Shown: positions 31,440-40,409, counted from the stretch's first letter. The stretch is 64,000 bases of DNA from Sphingomonadaceae bacterium (GCA_029268145.1 JAJUHA010000001.1:124001-188000); one strand, 5' to 3'. Numbers and translations: made by a program. The notes: generated by a model from the letters alone, not told the origin.

Positions 31440-32003
31440 ATGCGCAACCGGCGCAGCAATGACTGGGGATTTCCCCGCTGGCGGGCCTATGACGGCGCCG
31501 GCGGGTCCCCCCAGGCGCTGCGGCGCTGCGACCGCGACGGGTGCGACCTGCCGGGCACCTGCCCCGCGCCCAAGGCGCCGAACCGGCCGGAGCGCTGGTG
31601 GTTCTGCGCAGCGCACGCGGCAGAATACAATCGCGGCTGGGACTATTTCGCGGCCCTGGATGCCGAGACTGCAGAGGCCGCCCGGGCCGAGGATTCGGCC
31701 TCGGCCCGGGGCTATCGCCGCGCCGCCCACTGGGACTGGGGCGAGGGCGACGGCAGCCGCAGCCGGGCCGAGCAGGACGCGCTGAAGGTGCTGGAACTGG
31801 AACCCGACGCCTCGGTCGAGGCGATCAAGTCCGCCTACCGCCGGCTCGCCAAGGCCCACCATCCCGACCTCAACCCCGGGGACGCCGGCGCCGAGGCGCG
31901 GTTCCGCGCCACCCAGGCCGCTTATGCCGTGCTGAGGGAAGCCGAGGCCCGACGCGCCGAAGCCGGCGCGGCGCGGACCGGGCCTCGCCGCAAAGAGAGT
32001 TAA
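31440..32003 (+). CDS. DnaJ (J-domain) protein with N-terminal Cys/His-rich segment
   Basis: A 187-residue co-chaperone-like protein. The J domain is C-terminal, about residues 113-170: DALKVLELEPDASVEAIKSAYRRLAKAHHPDLNPGDAGAEARFRATQAAYAVL, with an intact HPD motif for Hsp70 stimulation. The N-terminal half has a conserved-looking Cys/His pattern, RCDRDGCDLPGTCPAPK followed by WWFCAAHAAEYNRGWDYF, that may bind zinc. This architecture occurs in alphaproteobacterial J proteins without a known client. The start is ATG 31440, with only a weak ribosome-binding site. Its stop codon lies in an inverted repeat. Confidence 0.88.
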   Translation: MRNRRSNDWGFPRWRAYDGAGGSPQALRRCDRDGCDLPGTCPAPKAPNRPERWWFCAAHAAEYNRGWDYFAALDAETAEAARAEDSASARGYRRAAHWDWGEGDGSRSRAEQDALKVLELEPDASVEAIKSAYRRLAKAHHPDLNPGDAGAEARFRATQAAYAVLREAEARRAEAGAARTGPRRKES

Positions 32004-32019
32004 CCGGGCCAAGTTAACT
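31998..32019. promoter_or_regulatory. Inverted repeat AGTTAAC-N8-GTTAACT over the stop codon of the J-domain gene
   Basis: Perfect 7-bp arms at 31998-32004 and 32013-32019 flank CGGGCCAA. It is AT-rich in its arms and lies 88 bp before the next gene, a PEPxxWA-CTERM protein. It could end the upstream transcript (TTTC follows) or be an operator for the downstream gene. Confidence 0.45.
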
Positions 32020-32071
32020 TTCATTCAAAACCATCAGACCTCCCAGTCCTGATATGGGACGCCCGCAAGAC

Positions 32072-32088
32072 GTTCCGGACCTCGGAAC
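32072..32088 (+). promoter_or_regulatory. Leader hairpin before PEPxxWA-CTERM protein 2
   Basis: GTTCCG-GACCT-CGGAAC is a perfect 6-bp stem with a 5-base loop. It ends about 8 bases before the GGGAG ribosome-binding site of the gene at 32107, so it would lie in the 5' untranslated region. Confidence 0.4.
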
Positions 32089-32106
32089 ATCAACAGCGGG
32101 AGAGTG

Positions 32107-32814
32107 ATGATGAAACCCACGTCCATCCTTGCCGCGGCACTCGCCTTCTCCATGGCGGTCCCGGCTGCTGCCACGGTGACGCTCAACGTGACCAAGGGCG
32201 GCTACTTCAACAATGCGACGGTCAACATCGCCGGGCCCGGCCCGGGCAACGGCAACCAGATCGCCGCCAACTTCCGGATCCAGGGCACCTGGGGCGGAGC
32301 CTTCTCGGGCAGCTTCGACCTGCTCGCCTTCTGCGTCGATCTCGCCCACTCGATCGGGCTTGGCAACAACACGCTGGCAACGCTCAGCCCCTCGCTCAAC
32401 TACCAGGTCGGCACGCTGACGACGGCCCCGGGCGGCGGCGCGCTCTCGCCTTCCCAGATCCAGCAGATGGAAGGGCTTGCCGCGCTCGGCTTCCAGCTCA
32501 TCCAGACCAACGCGCCCAACCTGTCGCTCGAGATTCCGGCGATCCAGAGCGCGATCTGGTCGATCGAATATGGCAAGACCATCACCACGGGGAACCCGGC
32601 GCTCAACGCCACGATCGCCAACTACATCGCGATCGCCCCGACGCTGACCGGCAAGGCCACCTACATCTTCTCGACCGACTCGCCGGTTCGGCAGGGGCTC
32701 TTCGTCTCCTACGTGCCCGAGCCGGGCACCTGGGCGATGCTGATCGCCGGCTTCGGCCTGCTGGGCGTTGCCGCCCGGCGCCGGCGCCAGGTGCTCGCGC
32801 CGGCCGTGGCCTGA
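32107..32814 (+). CDS. PEPxxWA-CTERM sorting-domain protein 2
   Basis: A 235-residue secreted protein with signal peptide (KPTSILAAALAFSMAVPAAA). The body includes SGSFDLLAFCVDLAHSIGLGNN, a Cys-containing FCVD block seen in several PEP-CTERM families and reminiscent of thioester-type adhesin domains, and an IPAIQSAIWSIEYG segment that fits that reading. The C-terminal tag is YVPEPGTWAMLIAGFGLLGVAARRRR. A thioester (Cys-Gln) bond is only a suggestion. ATG 32107 or 32110 can serve as start; GGGAGAG precedes both. Confidence 0.85.
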   Translation: MMKPTSILAAALAFSMAVPAAATVTLNVTKGGYFNNATVNIAGPGPGNGNQIAANFRIQGTWGGAFSGSFDLLAFCVDLAHSIGLGNNTLATLSPSLNYQVGTLTTAPGGGALSPSQIQQMEGLAALGFQLIQTNAPNLSLEIPAIQSAIWSIEYGKTITTGNPALNATIANYIAIAPTLTGKATYIFSTDSPVRQGLFVSYVPEPGTWAMLIAGFGLLGVAARRRRQVLAPAVA

Positions 32815-32864
32815 GCCGCGCGCCGATTGCCAAGGGAGAGGGTGGCGGCTAACGGCCTCGCGCC

Positions 32865-33035
32865 GTGACCGACATCGCCGCCACCCTCCTCTCGCCGGTC
32901 ATCCTCGTCTTCGTGCCGGGAGAGGCCGCGGCCTTCGCCCGGTCCGACCTCGCCATGAGCCTGGCGATCAGCTTTCCCTTCACCATCATCGTCGGGCTCC
33001 CGCTCCACGCGCGGATGGCGGAGTGGCGTCCCTGA
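32865..33035 (+). CDS. Small hydrophobic protein coupled to carbonic anhydrase
   Basis: A 56-residue ORF too short for the track, read from GTG 32865. It contains two hydrophobic stretches (IAATLLSPVILVFV and LAMSLAISFPFTIIVGLPL) and ends MAEWRP. Its stop TGA overlaps the ATG of the carbonic anhydrase gene by one base (TGATG), the same junction used by other coupled genes here, which argues that it is translated. It has no clear ribosome-binding site. I cannot name a family with confidence; a two-helix membrane peptide is what can be seen. Confidence 0.5.
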   Translation: MTDIAATLLSPVILVFVPGEAAAFARSDLAMSLAISFPFTIIVGLPLHARMAEWRP

Positions 33036-33679
33036 TGCCCGAGTTCCAGGCGCTGATCGAAGGCTTTCGCCGCTTCCGGACGGGACCCTACCGCGAGCAG
33101 CGCCTGCGCTATGACGAGCTGGCGCAGGGCCAGGCGCCGCGCGTCATGGTGATCGCCTGCTCCGACAGCCGGGTCGACCCCACCCGCGTGTTCGACACGG
33201 CCCCGGGCCAGATGTTCGTCGTGCGCAACATCGCCAATCTGGTGCCGCCGATGGAGGCGATCCAGGGCCAGTCGAGCGTGGCGGCGGCGCTTGAATATGC
33301 AGTCGAGGTGCTGCGCGTCGACTATGTCGTCGTCTTCGGCCATGCCCGCTGCGGCGGCATCGCCGCAGCGCTTGCGCCCCTGCCCGAGAACCGCTTCATC
33401 GGCGCCTGGGTCGAGCAGATCGCGCCCGCGCGCGCCAAGGTGCTGGCCGCAGCCGCCATCGCGCCCGACATCGATTGCCAGGCCGCGCTCGAGCAGGCCG
33501 GGATCCGGCTCAGCCTCGAGAATCTGCGCAGCTACCCCTTCGTTGCCCAGGCCGAGGCGGAAGGGCGGCTGAAGCTCGCGGGCGCCCTGTTCGACATCGC
33601 CGACGGGGATTTGCGGATCCTCGACGCACGCACCGACCGGTTCGAGCGCGTGGCCGTCACGCTCCCGGCCAGCGACTAG
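33035..33679 (+). CDS. Beta-class carbonic anhydrase
   Basis: A 214-residue beta-carbonic anhydrase that interconverts CO2 and bicarbonate. Zinc ligands and catalytic residues are in VIACSDSRVDPTRVF (Cys, Asp/Arg dyad) and VVFGHARCGGIAAAL (His, Cys). The block GQMFVVRNIANLVPP is typical. The ATG at 33035 overlaps the small upstream ORF; the longer track start reads that ORF in the wrong frame. The C-terminus is regular. Confidence 0.94.
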   Translation: MPEFQALIEGFRRFRTGPYREQRLRYDELAQGQAPRVMVIACSDSRVDPTRVFDTAPGQMFVVRNIANLVPPMEAIQGQSSVAAALEYAVEVLRVDYVVVFGHARCGGIAAALAPLPENRFIGAWVEQIAPARAKVLAAAAIAPDIDCQAALEQAGIRLSLENLRSYPFVAQAEAEGRLKLAGALFDIADGDLRILDARTDRFERVAVTLPASD

Positions 33680-33694
33680 CTGCCGCCGCGCGCC

Positions 33695-34201
33695 TCAGCC
33701 GTCGCGCTGAAGGATGACGACGTCGAGCAGCCGGCCGAACTTGCGGCCCACCCCCTTGAGCGTTCCGATCTCGCGGAAGCCGAGCGACCGGTGCAGGGCG
33801 AGCGAGGCCCGATTGCCGCTGTCGCCGACGACCGCAAGGAAGGTCCGGAAGCCGGCGCGCGCCGCCGCCTCGAGCAGCGCCTCCATGAGCACCCGCCCGT
33901 GGCCGCGGCCGCCCTCGCCCTCGGCGACATAGACGCTGGTCTCGGCCGTCCCGGCATAGGCGGCGCGCTCGCGGAACTGGGTCGCATAGGCATAGCCGAC
34001 GAGCCGGCCATCGGCGGATTCCCGCACCAGCCAGGGCCAGCCGCGGCCGAGAACCCGGTCGATCCGCGCCGCCATCTCCAGATCGTCGGGCGGCTCGATC
34101 TCGAAGGTGCCGGTGCCCCGGAGCACGTGCGGAGCGTAGACCGCGGCGCAAAGGGCGGCATCGGCGAGGGTGGCCGGGCGGATCCTAAAGGTGGAGGACA
34201 C
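33695..34201 (-). CDS. GNAT family N-acetyltransferase (phosphinothricin acetyltransferase-like)
   Basis: A 168-residue GNAT protein. [43 protein letters not shown] and YAYATQFRERAAYAGTAETSVYVAEGEGGRGHGRVLMEALL (acetyl-CoA loop GRGHGR) resemble the Pat/Bar phosphinothricin acetyltransferase group, whose natural substrates include methionine derivatives. The start is GTG 34201, which overlaps the end of lpd by 17 bases, so it appears to be the last gene of the pyruvate dehydrogenase operon. The real substrate is unknown. Confidence 0.88.
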   Translation of the reverse strand: MSSTFRIRPATLADAALCAAVYAPHVLRGTGTFEIEPPDDLEMAARIDRVLGRGWPWLVRESADGRLVGYAYATQFRERAAYAGTAETSVYVAEGEGGRGHGRVLMEALLEAAARAGFRTFLAVVGDSGNRASLALHRSLGFREIGTLKGVGRKFGRLLDVVILQRDG

Positions 34202-35555
34202 GGCCCTCGGCGTCGAGCACCGACTCGTGCATCATCTCGGAGAGCGTCGGGTGCGGGAAGATGGTGGCCGCCAGCGTCTCGTGGGTCGCCTCGCACTGCC
34301 GGGCGATGGCATAGCCTTGGATCAGCTCGGTCACTTCGGCGCCGGCCATGTGGGCGCCCAGCAGTGCGCCGGTCGCCGCATCGAACACGGTCTTCACCAG
34401 CCCCTCGGGCTCGCCGAGCGCAATCGCCTTGCCGTTGCCGATGGCCTGGAAGCGGCCGATCCTGACCTCGTAGCCCGCCGCCCGCGCCTGCGCCTCGGTG
34501 AGCCCCACCGAGGCGACCTGCGGGCGCGAATAGGTGCAGCCCGGGATGTTCGTCTTGTCCATCGGGTGGGCGTGCGCATGGCCGGCGATGGCCTCGGCCG
34601 CCACCACGCCCTCGTGGCTCGCCTTGTGGGCGAGCCAGGGCGGGCCGGTGACATCGCCGATCGCCCAGATCCCTTCGACACTGGTGCGGCCGAAGGCGTC
34701 GGTGAGGATGTGGCCCCGCTCCATCGCGACACCCAGCGCCTCGAGGCCGAGCCCATCAGTGTTGGGGAGGATCCCGATGGCGAGGATGGCATGGCTGAAC
34801 CGCTCGGCCGCGCCGGCGATGGTCGCCGTCACGCCGTCGGCATCGGCGACAAGGCTCTCGACGCCCGTCGAGGTCAGGAGGCGCAGGCCCTGCCGGGTGA
34901 AGGCCCGGGCCATGAAGGCGGAGATCTCCTCGTCCTCCACGGGCAGGATCCGGTCCATCATCTCGACGACCGTGACCCGGGCGCCCATGTCGGCGTAGAA
35001 GCTGGCGAACTCGATCCCGATCGCGCCCGAGCCGATGACCAGGAGGTCGGTCGGCATCGCTGGCGGCACCATGGCGTGGCGATAGGTCCAGATCCGCTCG
35101 CCGTCGGCCCGGAGGTGCGGAAGCTCGCGCGCGCGGGCGCCGGTTGCGACGATGACGTTCGGGGCCGCGAGCGTCCGATCGCTCACCCGGACCTCCCGGG
35201 GGCCGGCGAGCACCGCCGCGCCCTCCACCACCGTCACCCGGTTCTTCCTCATCAGGTGAGCGACACCGGCGTTCAGCTGGCCGGCCACCTTGCGCGACCG
35301 CTGGGTGACGGCGGCGAGGTCGAACCCGACCGCGCCCGCCGAAAGGCCGAAGCTTTCGGCATGGTCGAGATAATGCTTGATCTCGGCCGAGCGCAGCAGC
35401 GCCTTGGTCGGGATGCAGCCCCAGTTGAGGCAGATGCCGCCCAGCCGCTCGCGTTCGACGATGGCGACCTTCAGGCCGAGCTGCGCGGCGCGGATGGCCG
35501 CGACATAGCCCCCCGGCCCCGAGCCGATGATGACGAGATCGAAGGACTCGCTCAT
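34185..35555 (-). CDS. lpdA: Dihydrolipoyl dehydrogenase (E3)
   Basis: A 456-residue FAD flavoprotein that reoxidises the lipoyl groups of the PDH complex. FAD site: [21 protein letters not shown]; redox disulfide: [19 protein letters not shown] site: [28 protein letters not shown]; second FAD site: [10 protein letters not shown]; active-site His-Glu: [13 protein letters not shown]. Its ATG overlaps the pdhC stop (35552-35555). Slightly short for the family but complete. Confidence 0.94.
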   Translation of the reverse strand: MSESFDLVIIGSGPGGYVAAIRAAQLGLKVAIVERERLGGICLNWGCIPTKALLRSAEIKHYLDHAESFGLSAGAVGFDLAAVTQRSRKVAGQLNAGVAHLMRKNRVTVVEGAAVLAGPREVRVSDRTLAAPNVIVATGARARELPHLRADGERIWTYRHAMVPPAMPTDLLVIGSGAIGIEFASFYADMGARVTVVEMMDRILPVEDEEISAFMARAFTRQGLRLLTSTGVESLVADADGVTATIAGAAERFSHAILAIGILPNTDGLGLEALGVAMERGHILTDAFGRTSVEGIWAIGDVTGPPWLAHKASHEGVVAAEAIAGHAHAHPMDKTNIPGCTYSRPQVASVGLTEAQARAAGYEVRIGRFQAIGNGKAIALGEPEGLVKTVFDAATGALLGAHMAGAEVTELIQGYAIARQCEATHETLAATIFPHPTLSEMMHESVLDAEGRVLHL

Positions 35556-36874
35556 GCCAGCATCCCCAGCGGCGCCTCGACCAGCGCCCGGAAGGCGGCC
35601 AGGAACTCGGCGCCCACCGCCCCGTCGATGGCGCGATGGTCGAAGCTGCCGGTCACGGTCATGAGGGTTGCAACCCTGAGCGAGTCGCCCTCGACGAAGG
35701 GCCGTTTCTCGCCAGCGCCAACCGCCAGGATGAGCCCTTCCGGCGGGTTGATGACGGCCGCGAACTCCCGGATGCCATACATGCCGAGGTTGGAAAGCGA
35801 GGCGGTCCCGCCCGAATATTCCTCGGGCTTCAGCCTGCCCTCCTTCGCGCGGGCGGCGAGCGCCTTCATCTCGGTCGCGATCGCCGACAGGCGCTTTCCG
35901 CCGGCGTCGCGGATGACCGGCGTGATGAGCCCGCCGGGGATGGCGACCGCGACCGAGACATCGGCGCGGGCGAATTTCCGCAGGCTGTCTCCGGCGTAGC
36001 TCACATTGGCGTCGGGCACGGCCTCGAGCGCGAGGCCGAGCGCCTTCACCAGCATGTCGTTGACCGAGAGCTTCACGCCCCGCGGCTCGAGCGCGCGGTT
36101 GAGCTCGGCCCGCAGCGCGAGCAGCGCGTCGAGCCGGCAGTCGACCGTGAGGTAGAAGTGGGGGATGCTGGTCTTCGCCTCGGTGAGGCGCCGCGCGATG
36201 GTCTTGCGCATGTTCGAGAGCCGGACGGTATCGAACGGCGGCAGGCCATCGGCGGGCGGCAGCGCCGGCGCAGGCGGCGAGGGCGCGGCGGCAGCCTCGG
36301 GGACCGCGGCCCCTGGCGGGGCGGGCAGCACCCCCGGCTGCGGGGCACGGCCGGCGGCGGCCTCGACATCGGCGCGGACGATGCGCCCGCCCGGGCCCGT
36401 GCCGCTGACGCCGGCGAGATCGACGCCGAGATTGGCCGCCACCCGGCGGGCAAGGGGGGAGGCCCTGATTCGCCCGCCGGCCGGATGCGGGGCCGGCGCT
36501 GCAGCGGCAACCGGCGGCCCGGCCGGAGGCTGGGCAGGTGCGGGCTGAGCGGGTCCGGGCTGAGCGGGTGCGGGCTGAGCGGGTGCGGGCTGAGCGGGTG
36601 CGGGCGCAGGCGGAGGTGCCGCAGCCGGCTCGCCCTCGCCGGCAAGCCGCGCGATGACGGCATTCACCCTGACCTCCTCGGTCCCCTCGGGCACGAGCAG
36701 TTCGAGCACTTCGCCCTCGTCCACCGCCTCCACCTCCATCGTCGCCTTGTCGGTCTCGATCTCGGCGACGACGTCGCCCGGGCGCACCCTGTCGCCGACC
36801 TTCACCAGCCAGCGCGCGAGCGTGCCCGACTCCATGGTCGGGGACAGGGCCGGCATGGTGATGTCGATGGGCAT
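35552..36874 (-). CDS. pdhC: Dihydrolipoamide acetyltransferase (E2) of pyruvate dehydrogenase
   Basis: A 440-residue E2. One N-terminal lipoyl domain (residues 1-78) carries the lipoyl Lys in [15 protein letters not shown] long Pro/Ala/Gln linker follows, then the E1/E3-binding domain ([36 protein letters not shown]) and the catalytic domain from about residue 210 with [13 protein letters not shown] and the active-site [21 protein letters not shown]. The linker has five near-identical PAPAQ repeats. ATG 36874 follows GAGGAG. It sits 20 bp behind the NYN gene. Confidence 0.94.
   Translation of the reverse strand: MPIDITMPALSPTMESGTLARWLVKVGDRVRPGDVVAEIETDKATMEVEAVDEGEVLELLVPEGTEEVRVNAVIARLAGEGEPAAAPPPAPAPAQPAPAQPAPAQPGPAQPAPAQPPAGPPVAAAAPAPHPAGGRIRASPLARRVAANLGVDLAGVSGTGPGGRIVRADVEAAAGRAPQPGVLPAPPGAAVPEAAAAPSPPAPALPPADGLPPFDTVRLSNMRKTIARRLTEAKTSIPHFYLTVDCRLDALLALRAELNRALEPRGVKLSVNDMLVKALGLALEAVPDANVSYAGDSLRKFARADVSVAVAIPGGLITPVIRDAGGKRLSAIATEMKALAARAKEGRLKPEEYSGGTASLSNLGMYGIREFAAVINPPEGLILAVGAGEKRPFVEGDSLRVATLMTVTGSFDHRAIDGAVGAEFLAAFRALVEAPLGMLA
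36531..36607. repeat. 15-bp tandem repeat coding the PAPAQ linker of E2
   Basis: About five copies of GCGGGCTGAGCGGGT, read on the minus strand as Pro-Ala-Pro-Ala-Gln units, one with a G-to-C change giving PGPAQ. The unit is a multiple of three, so copy-number change would lengthen or shorten the flexible linker without a frameshift. Confidence 0.8.
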
Positions 36875-36894
36875 GGCAGCTCCTCTCGCCGGTC

Positions 36895-37548
36895 CTAGTC
36901 GGGCAGGAAGATCGCGTCGATGTCGAAGCCGGCGATGCCCTCGTCGACGATGCGATGCAGCGGCACCCACTCGGTCGCCTCGGCGATGAGGCCCTTGGAG
37001 ACGACGGTCTTGCCGGGCAGCTCCCAGGCCAGAAGGAGGGTGCTTGTGCCGATGGCGGCAAGCTTGCGGAGCAGCGGCACGAAATCGGCGTCGGGCGAGA
37101 CGAGGACCACCCAGTCGAGCCGGCGATGGACTGCCGTGTCGAAGGCCTCGAGCGAGAGCGCGACATCCACGCCCTTCTCGCGCGGGCGGTCCTGGCTCAT
37201 GTCGACCCGGAGATAGTGGGGGCGGATGCCGTTGGCTGCGAGCGCCTGGTCGAACAGCCGCTCGCCGCGCAGCATCTCCTCGGCGAAGTCCGGATTCTCG
37301 TCTCGCGCGGCCTTGTCGTCGAGATCGGAGAGGGCGAAGCGGCCTCGGAAGTAATGGGCCTCGATGATCCGGCAGACCCTGGGCTCCACTTTCTCGATCC
37401 GCGCCACGCACCAGCCGAGGAAGCGGTGCAGCCCGCCGAGATCGATCCGCCGGCCGACATCGTGGCCGTAGCGGTAATGGTTGGTGATCTGCTGAAAGTA
37501 GCTGCCGTCGTAGAAGACCCCGATGCGGACGAGGTTGCGCCCGCTCAC
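36895..37548 (-). CDS. NYN-domain (LabA-like) putative ribonuclease
   Basis: A 217-residue protein of the NYN/PIN-like superfamily. The acidic metal-binding positions are visible: [11 protein letters not shown] (Asp14), [12 protein letters not shown], and [25 protein letters not shown] domains are predicted or shown endoribonucleases or RNA-binding proteins, usually in RNA processing. The gene uses GTG 37548, overlapping the pdhB stop in a GTGA junction, and ends 20 bp before pdhC, so it is an integral part of the PDH operon. No RNA target can be inferred. The middle region ([39 protein letters not shown]) is unlike simple LabA proteins. Confidence 0.88.
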   Translation of the reverse strand: MSGRNLVRIGVFYDGSYFQQITNHYRYGHDVGRRIDLGGLHRFLGWCVARIEKVEPRVCRIIEAHYFRGRFALSDLDDKAARDENPDFAEEMLRGERLFDQALAANGIRPHYLRVDMSQDRPREKGVDVALSLEAFDTAVHRRLDWVVLVSPDADFVPLLRKLAAIGTSTLLLAWELPGKTVVSKGLIAEATEWVPLHRIVDEGIAGFDIDAIFLPD

Positions 37549-38930
37549 CGGAACAGGCTCCGGACGGCCGCCACCACCTTCGACGAATCGACCAAGGCCG
37601 CCTTCTCGAGATTGGCGGCATAGGGCAGCGGCACATCGGCATCCGTCACCCGCAGTACGGGCGCATCGAGGTCGTCGAAGCCCTTCTCCATGCAGATGGC
37701 GATGACTTCGGATGCGATGGAGCAGCGCGGCCAGCCCTCCTCCACCACCACCATGCGGTGGGTGCGCGCGAGGCTCTCGAGGATGGCAGCCTCGTCGAGC
37801 GGGCGCAGCGAGCGGAGATCGAGCACTTCGGCCGAAATGCCCTCGCCGGCGAGCGCCTCGGCCGCAGCCAGCGCCACCTCCACCCCGATCGAGTAGGAGA
37901 CGAGCGTCACGTCACGGCCGGCGCGGTGGCGGCGCGCCCGGCCGATGGGGACGACATGCTCGCCCTCGGGCACCTCGAAGCTGCGGCCGTAGAGCAGCTC
38001 ATTCTCGAGGAAGACGACCGGGTCGGGCGAGCGGATCGCAGCCTTCAGGAGACCCTTGGCATCGGCCGCGTCATAGGGGGAGAGCACGATGAGGCCCGGG
38101 ACACTCGCATACCAGGGGGCGAAGTTCTGGCTGTGCTGGGCGGCCACGCGCGCGGCTGCGCCGTTGGGACCGCGGAACACGATCGGGCAGCGCATCTGCC
38201 CGCCGCTCATGTAGTTGGTCTTGGCCGCCGAATTGACGATGTGGTCGATCGCCTGCATCGCGAAGTTCATCGTCATGAACTCGACGATGGGCCTGAGGCC
38301 CCCCATGGCCGCACCCACGCCGAGGCCGGCGAAGCCATATTCGGTGATCGGCGTGTCAACGACGCGGCGGTCCCCGAACTCGTCGAGGAGCCCCTGCGTC
38401 ACCTTGTAGGCGCCCTGATAATAGGCAACTTCCTCCCCCATCACGAAGACGCGGGGGTTGGCGCGCATCTCCTCGGCCATGGCGTCGCGCAGCGCCTCGC
38501 GCACCGTCTGCCGCCGCGTCGCAACCGTCGGCGCGGGCTCGGCCGGCACCGCGTCCGGCACCTTGGCTGGCGCCGTGGCCGGCACCTTGGCCGGCGGGGG
38601 CGCCGGGGCGGGCGCGGCTGCCGCGGCGGGGCGTTCTGCCGGTTCGGGCGCGGCTGCCGGTGCGGGGCGTTCTGCCAGGGCGGGCGCATCCTCCCCCGCA
38701 ACCGCGAGGGTGGCAATCACGGTGCCGACCTTCACGCCGTCGCTCCCCTCGGCCACGGCGAGCGCGACGATGGTTCCCGCCTCGTCGCTCTCCAGCTCCA
38801 TCGTCGCCTTGTCGGTCTCGATCTCGGCGATCACCTGCCCGGGCTTCACGGCATCGCCCGGCTTCACCAGCCAGCGCGCCAGCGTTCCCTCCTCCATGGT
38901 GGGCGACATGGCGGGAAGCCGGATCTCCAT
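37545..38930 (-). CDS. pdhB: Pyruvate dehydrogenase E1 beta subunit with N-terminal lipoyl domain
   Basis: A 461-residue E1-beta. Residues 1-78 are a lipoyl domain ([32 protein letters not shown]...[15 protein letters not shown]). A Pro/Ala linker to about residue 135 leads to the transketolase-type beta subunit ([40 protein letters not shown]...[17 protein letters not shown]). The fused lipoyl domain is known from several alphaproteobacteria, so the complex carries lipoyl groups on both E1 and E2. ATG 38930 overlaps the pdhA stop by one base; the track's longer start is antisense-type sequence within pdhA. Confidence 0.95.
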   Translation of the reverse strand: MEIRLPAMSPTMEEGTLARWLVKPGDAVKPGQVIAEIETDKATMELESDEAGTIVALAVAEGSDGVKVGTVIATLAVAGEDAPALAERPAPAAAPEPAERPAAAAAPAPAPPPAKVPATAPAKVPDAVPAEPAPTVATRRQTVREALRDAMAEEMRANPRVFVMGEEVAYYQGAYKVTQGLLDEFGDRRVVDTPITEYGFAGLGVGAAMGGLRPIVEFMTMNFAMQAIDHIVNSAAKTNYMSGGQMRCPIVFRGPNGAAARVAAQHSQNFAPWYASVPGLIVLSPYDAADAKGLLKAAIRSPDPVVFLENELLYGRSFEVPEGEHVVPIGRARRHRAGRDVTLVSYSIGVEVALAAAEALAGEGISAEVLDLRSLRPLDEAAILESLARTHRMVVVEEGWPRCSIASEVIAICMEKGFDDLDAPVLRVTDADVPLPYAANLEKAALVDSSKVVAAVRSLFR

Positions 38931-40012
38931 CAGGCGCGCTCCACCAGCACGTCGGTGAACAGCTCGGCAAGCTCCGGCTCGGGCGCCTGCTCGGCGAAGT
39001 CCGCGGCTTCCGCCACCTCGGCCCGGACCTCGCGGTCGATCGCCTTCAGCTCGGCATCGGTGGCAAGGCCGAGCGCGACGATCTCGCGCCCCGCCTGGTC
39101 GATCGGATCCTGCTGCTCGCGCACCTGCGAGACCTCGTCGCGGGTGCGATACTTGGCCGGATCGGACATGGAGTGGCCGCGGTAGCGGTAGGTCTTCATC
39201 TCGAGCAGGATGGGCCCGCGTGTCCTTGCCCAGTCGATCGCGAGCGTCGCCGCCCCGCGCACGGCAAGCACGTCCATCCCGTCCACCTGGAGGCCCTCGA
39301 TGCGGAAGCTCTCGCCGCGGCGGTAGAGCTGGTCCTCGGCCGACGCCCGGTTGACGCTGGTGCCCATGGCATACTGGTTGTTCTCGATGACGAAGACGAC
39401 CGGCAGCTTCCACAGCTCGGCCATGTTGAACGCTTCATAGACCTGGCCCTGGTTGGCCGCCCCGTCGCCGAAATAGGCGAGGCACACGCCGCCCTCCTCG
39501 CCCAGCACGTCCGCCCGATACTTGTGGGCAAAGGCGAGACCCGCACCGATCGGAACCTGGGCGCCGACGATGCCATGGCCGCCATAGAAGCCATGCTCCA
39601 CCGAGAACATGTGCATCGAGCCGCCCTTGCCCTTCGAGATGCCCGCGGCCCGGCCGGTGAGCTCCGCCATCACCGCCTTGGCCGGGATCCCGCAGGCCAG
39701 CATGTGGCCGTGGTCCCGGTAGCCGGTGATGACCGAATCCCGCCCCGGCGAGATGGCGGCCTGGAGGCCGGTCACCACCGCCTCCTGGCCGATGTAGAGG
39801 TGGCAGAAGCCGCCGATGAGCCCCATGCCGTAGAGCTGGCCCGCCTTCTCCTCGAAGCGGCGGATGAGCAGCATCATGCGGTAGAAGCCGAGGTAGGTCT
39901 CCCGGTCGGGCTGGTGGCGAACGATCTCGGGCAGCGCATCGAACCGGCCCGGCACTGCCGGGGTGGCGTGGCGCGCGGGCCCTTCCGCGCGGCCCTTCGG
40001 CGATTGTCCCAA
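38930..40012 (-). CDS. pdhA: Pyruvate dehydrogenase E1 alpha subunit
   Basis: A 360-residue TPP-dependent E1-alpha. The TPP motif is [44 protein letters not shown]; the phosphorylation-loop region is [16 protein letters not shown]. No ATG or GTG lies near the family start, but a TTG at 40012 ([11 protein letters not shown]) is preceded by GAGGAG at 6 bases, which is a strong ribosome-binding site, so TTG is chosen. The track's start 111 codons earlier is in the wrong place, overlapping the upstream FtsB-like gene. Confidence 0.93.
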   Translation of the reverse strand: MGQSPKGRAEGPARHATPAVPGRFDALPEIVRHQPDRETYLGFYRMMLLIRRFEEKAGQLYGMGLIGGFCHLYIGQEAVVTGLQAAISPGRDSVITGYRDHGHMLACGIPAKAVMAELTGRAAGISKGKGGSMHMFSVEHGFYGGHGIVGAQVPIGAGLAFAHKYRADVLGEEGGVCLAYFGDGAANQGQVYEAFNMAELWKLPVVFVIENNQYAMGTSVNRASAEDQLYRRGESFRIEGLQVDGMDVLAVRGAATLAIDWARTRGPILLEMKTYRYRGHSMSDPAKYRTRDEVSQVREQQDPIDQAGREIVALGLATDAELKAIDREVRAEVAEAADFAEQAPEPELAELFTDVLVERA

Positions 40013-40064
40013 GACCCGCTCCTCGAATGTCGACGGCCGGCTTCTAGCTGCTCTGCGGCCGAGT

Positions 40065-40409
40065 TCAACCGCGCGGCGCCGGCCCCCGCCCCTCGGGTGC
40101 CGGCGGCAGCGCCACGACCAGCTCGTCGGGGCGGACGACCCCGAGGTGCCGGCGGACGAGCTCGTCGGCGAGGTCGGGATCGGCGCCGCGCGGGTCGAGG
40201 AGGCCGATCCGGCGGGCCAGCGCGTCGCGCTCGGCCTCGAGCCGCGCCCGCTCGGCCTCGAGCCGCGCCCGCTCGGCCCGGATGCCCTCAAGCGCGAGCA
40301 CGCCTGACGGCCCGGTGAAGGCATGGGCCAGGAAATAGCCGCCAACGGCCAGGCTGAGCGCCGGGAGCAGCGCCCGCTTCATCTGGCCGGAGAGGGCGAG
40401 GCTGACCAT
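40065..40409 (-). CDS. ftsB: Septum formation initiator, FtsB/DivIC family
   Basis: A protein of 105-114 residues with one N-terminal membrane helix (LLPALSLAVGGYFLAHAF) and a following coiled coil (GIRAERARLEAERARLEAERDALARRIGLLDP), then ADPDLADELVRRHLGVVRPDELVVALP, the usual FtsB/DivIC tail. FtsB is part of the FtsBLQ divisome complex. Starts ATG 40409 and ATG 40382 are both possible; neither has a good ribosome-binding site. It lies 52 bp upstream of pdhA and may be co-transcribed with it. Confidence 0.85.
   Translation of the reverse strand: MVSLALSGQMKRALLPALSLAVGGYFLAHAFTGPSGVLALEGIRAERARLEAERARLEAERDALARRIGLLDPRGADPDLADELVRRHLGVVRPDELVVALPPAPEGRGPAPRG
40228..40269. repeat. Perfect 21-bp tandem duplication in the ftsB coiled coil
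   Basis: CGCTCGGCCTCGAGCCGCGCC occurs twice back to back, with a third partial copy after. On the minus strand each unit encodes seven residues, exactly one coiled-coil heptad (the RARLEAE repeat). Confidence 0.85.

Noticed and set aside
36531-36607. CRISPR-like array
   Set aside because: Units are contiguous, without spacers, in frame and coding a protein linker.
34185-37166. 993-residue minus-strand frame that could suggest an E2-E3 fusion
   Set aside because: The upstream part is E2 sequence in the wrong frame; real E3 starts at ATG 35555 and E2 has its own frame.
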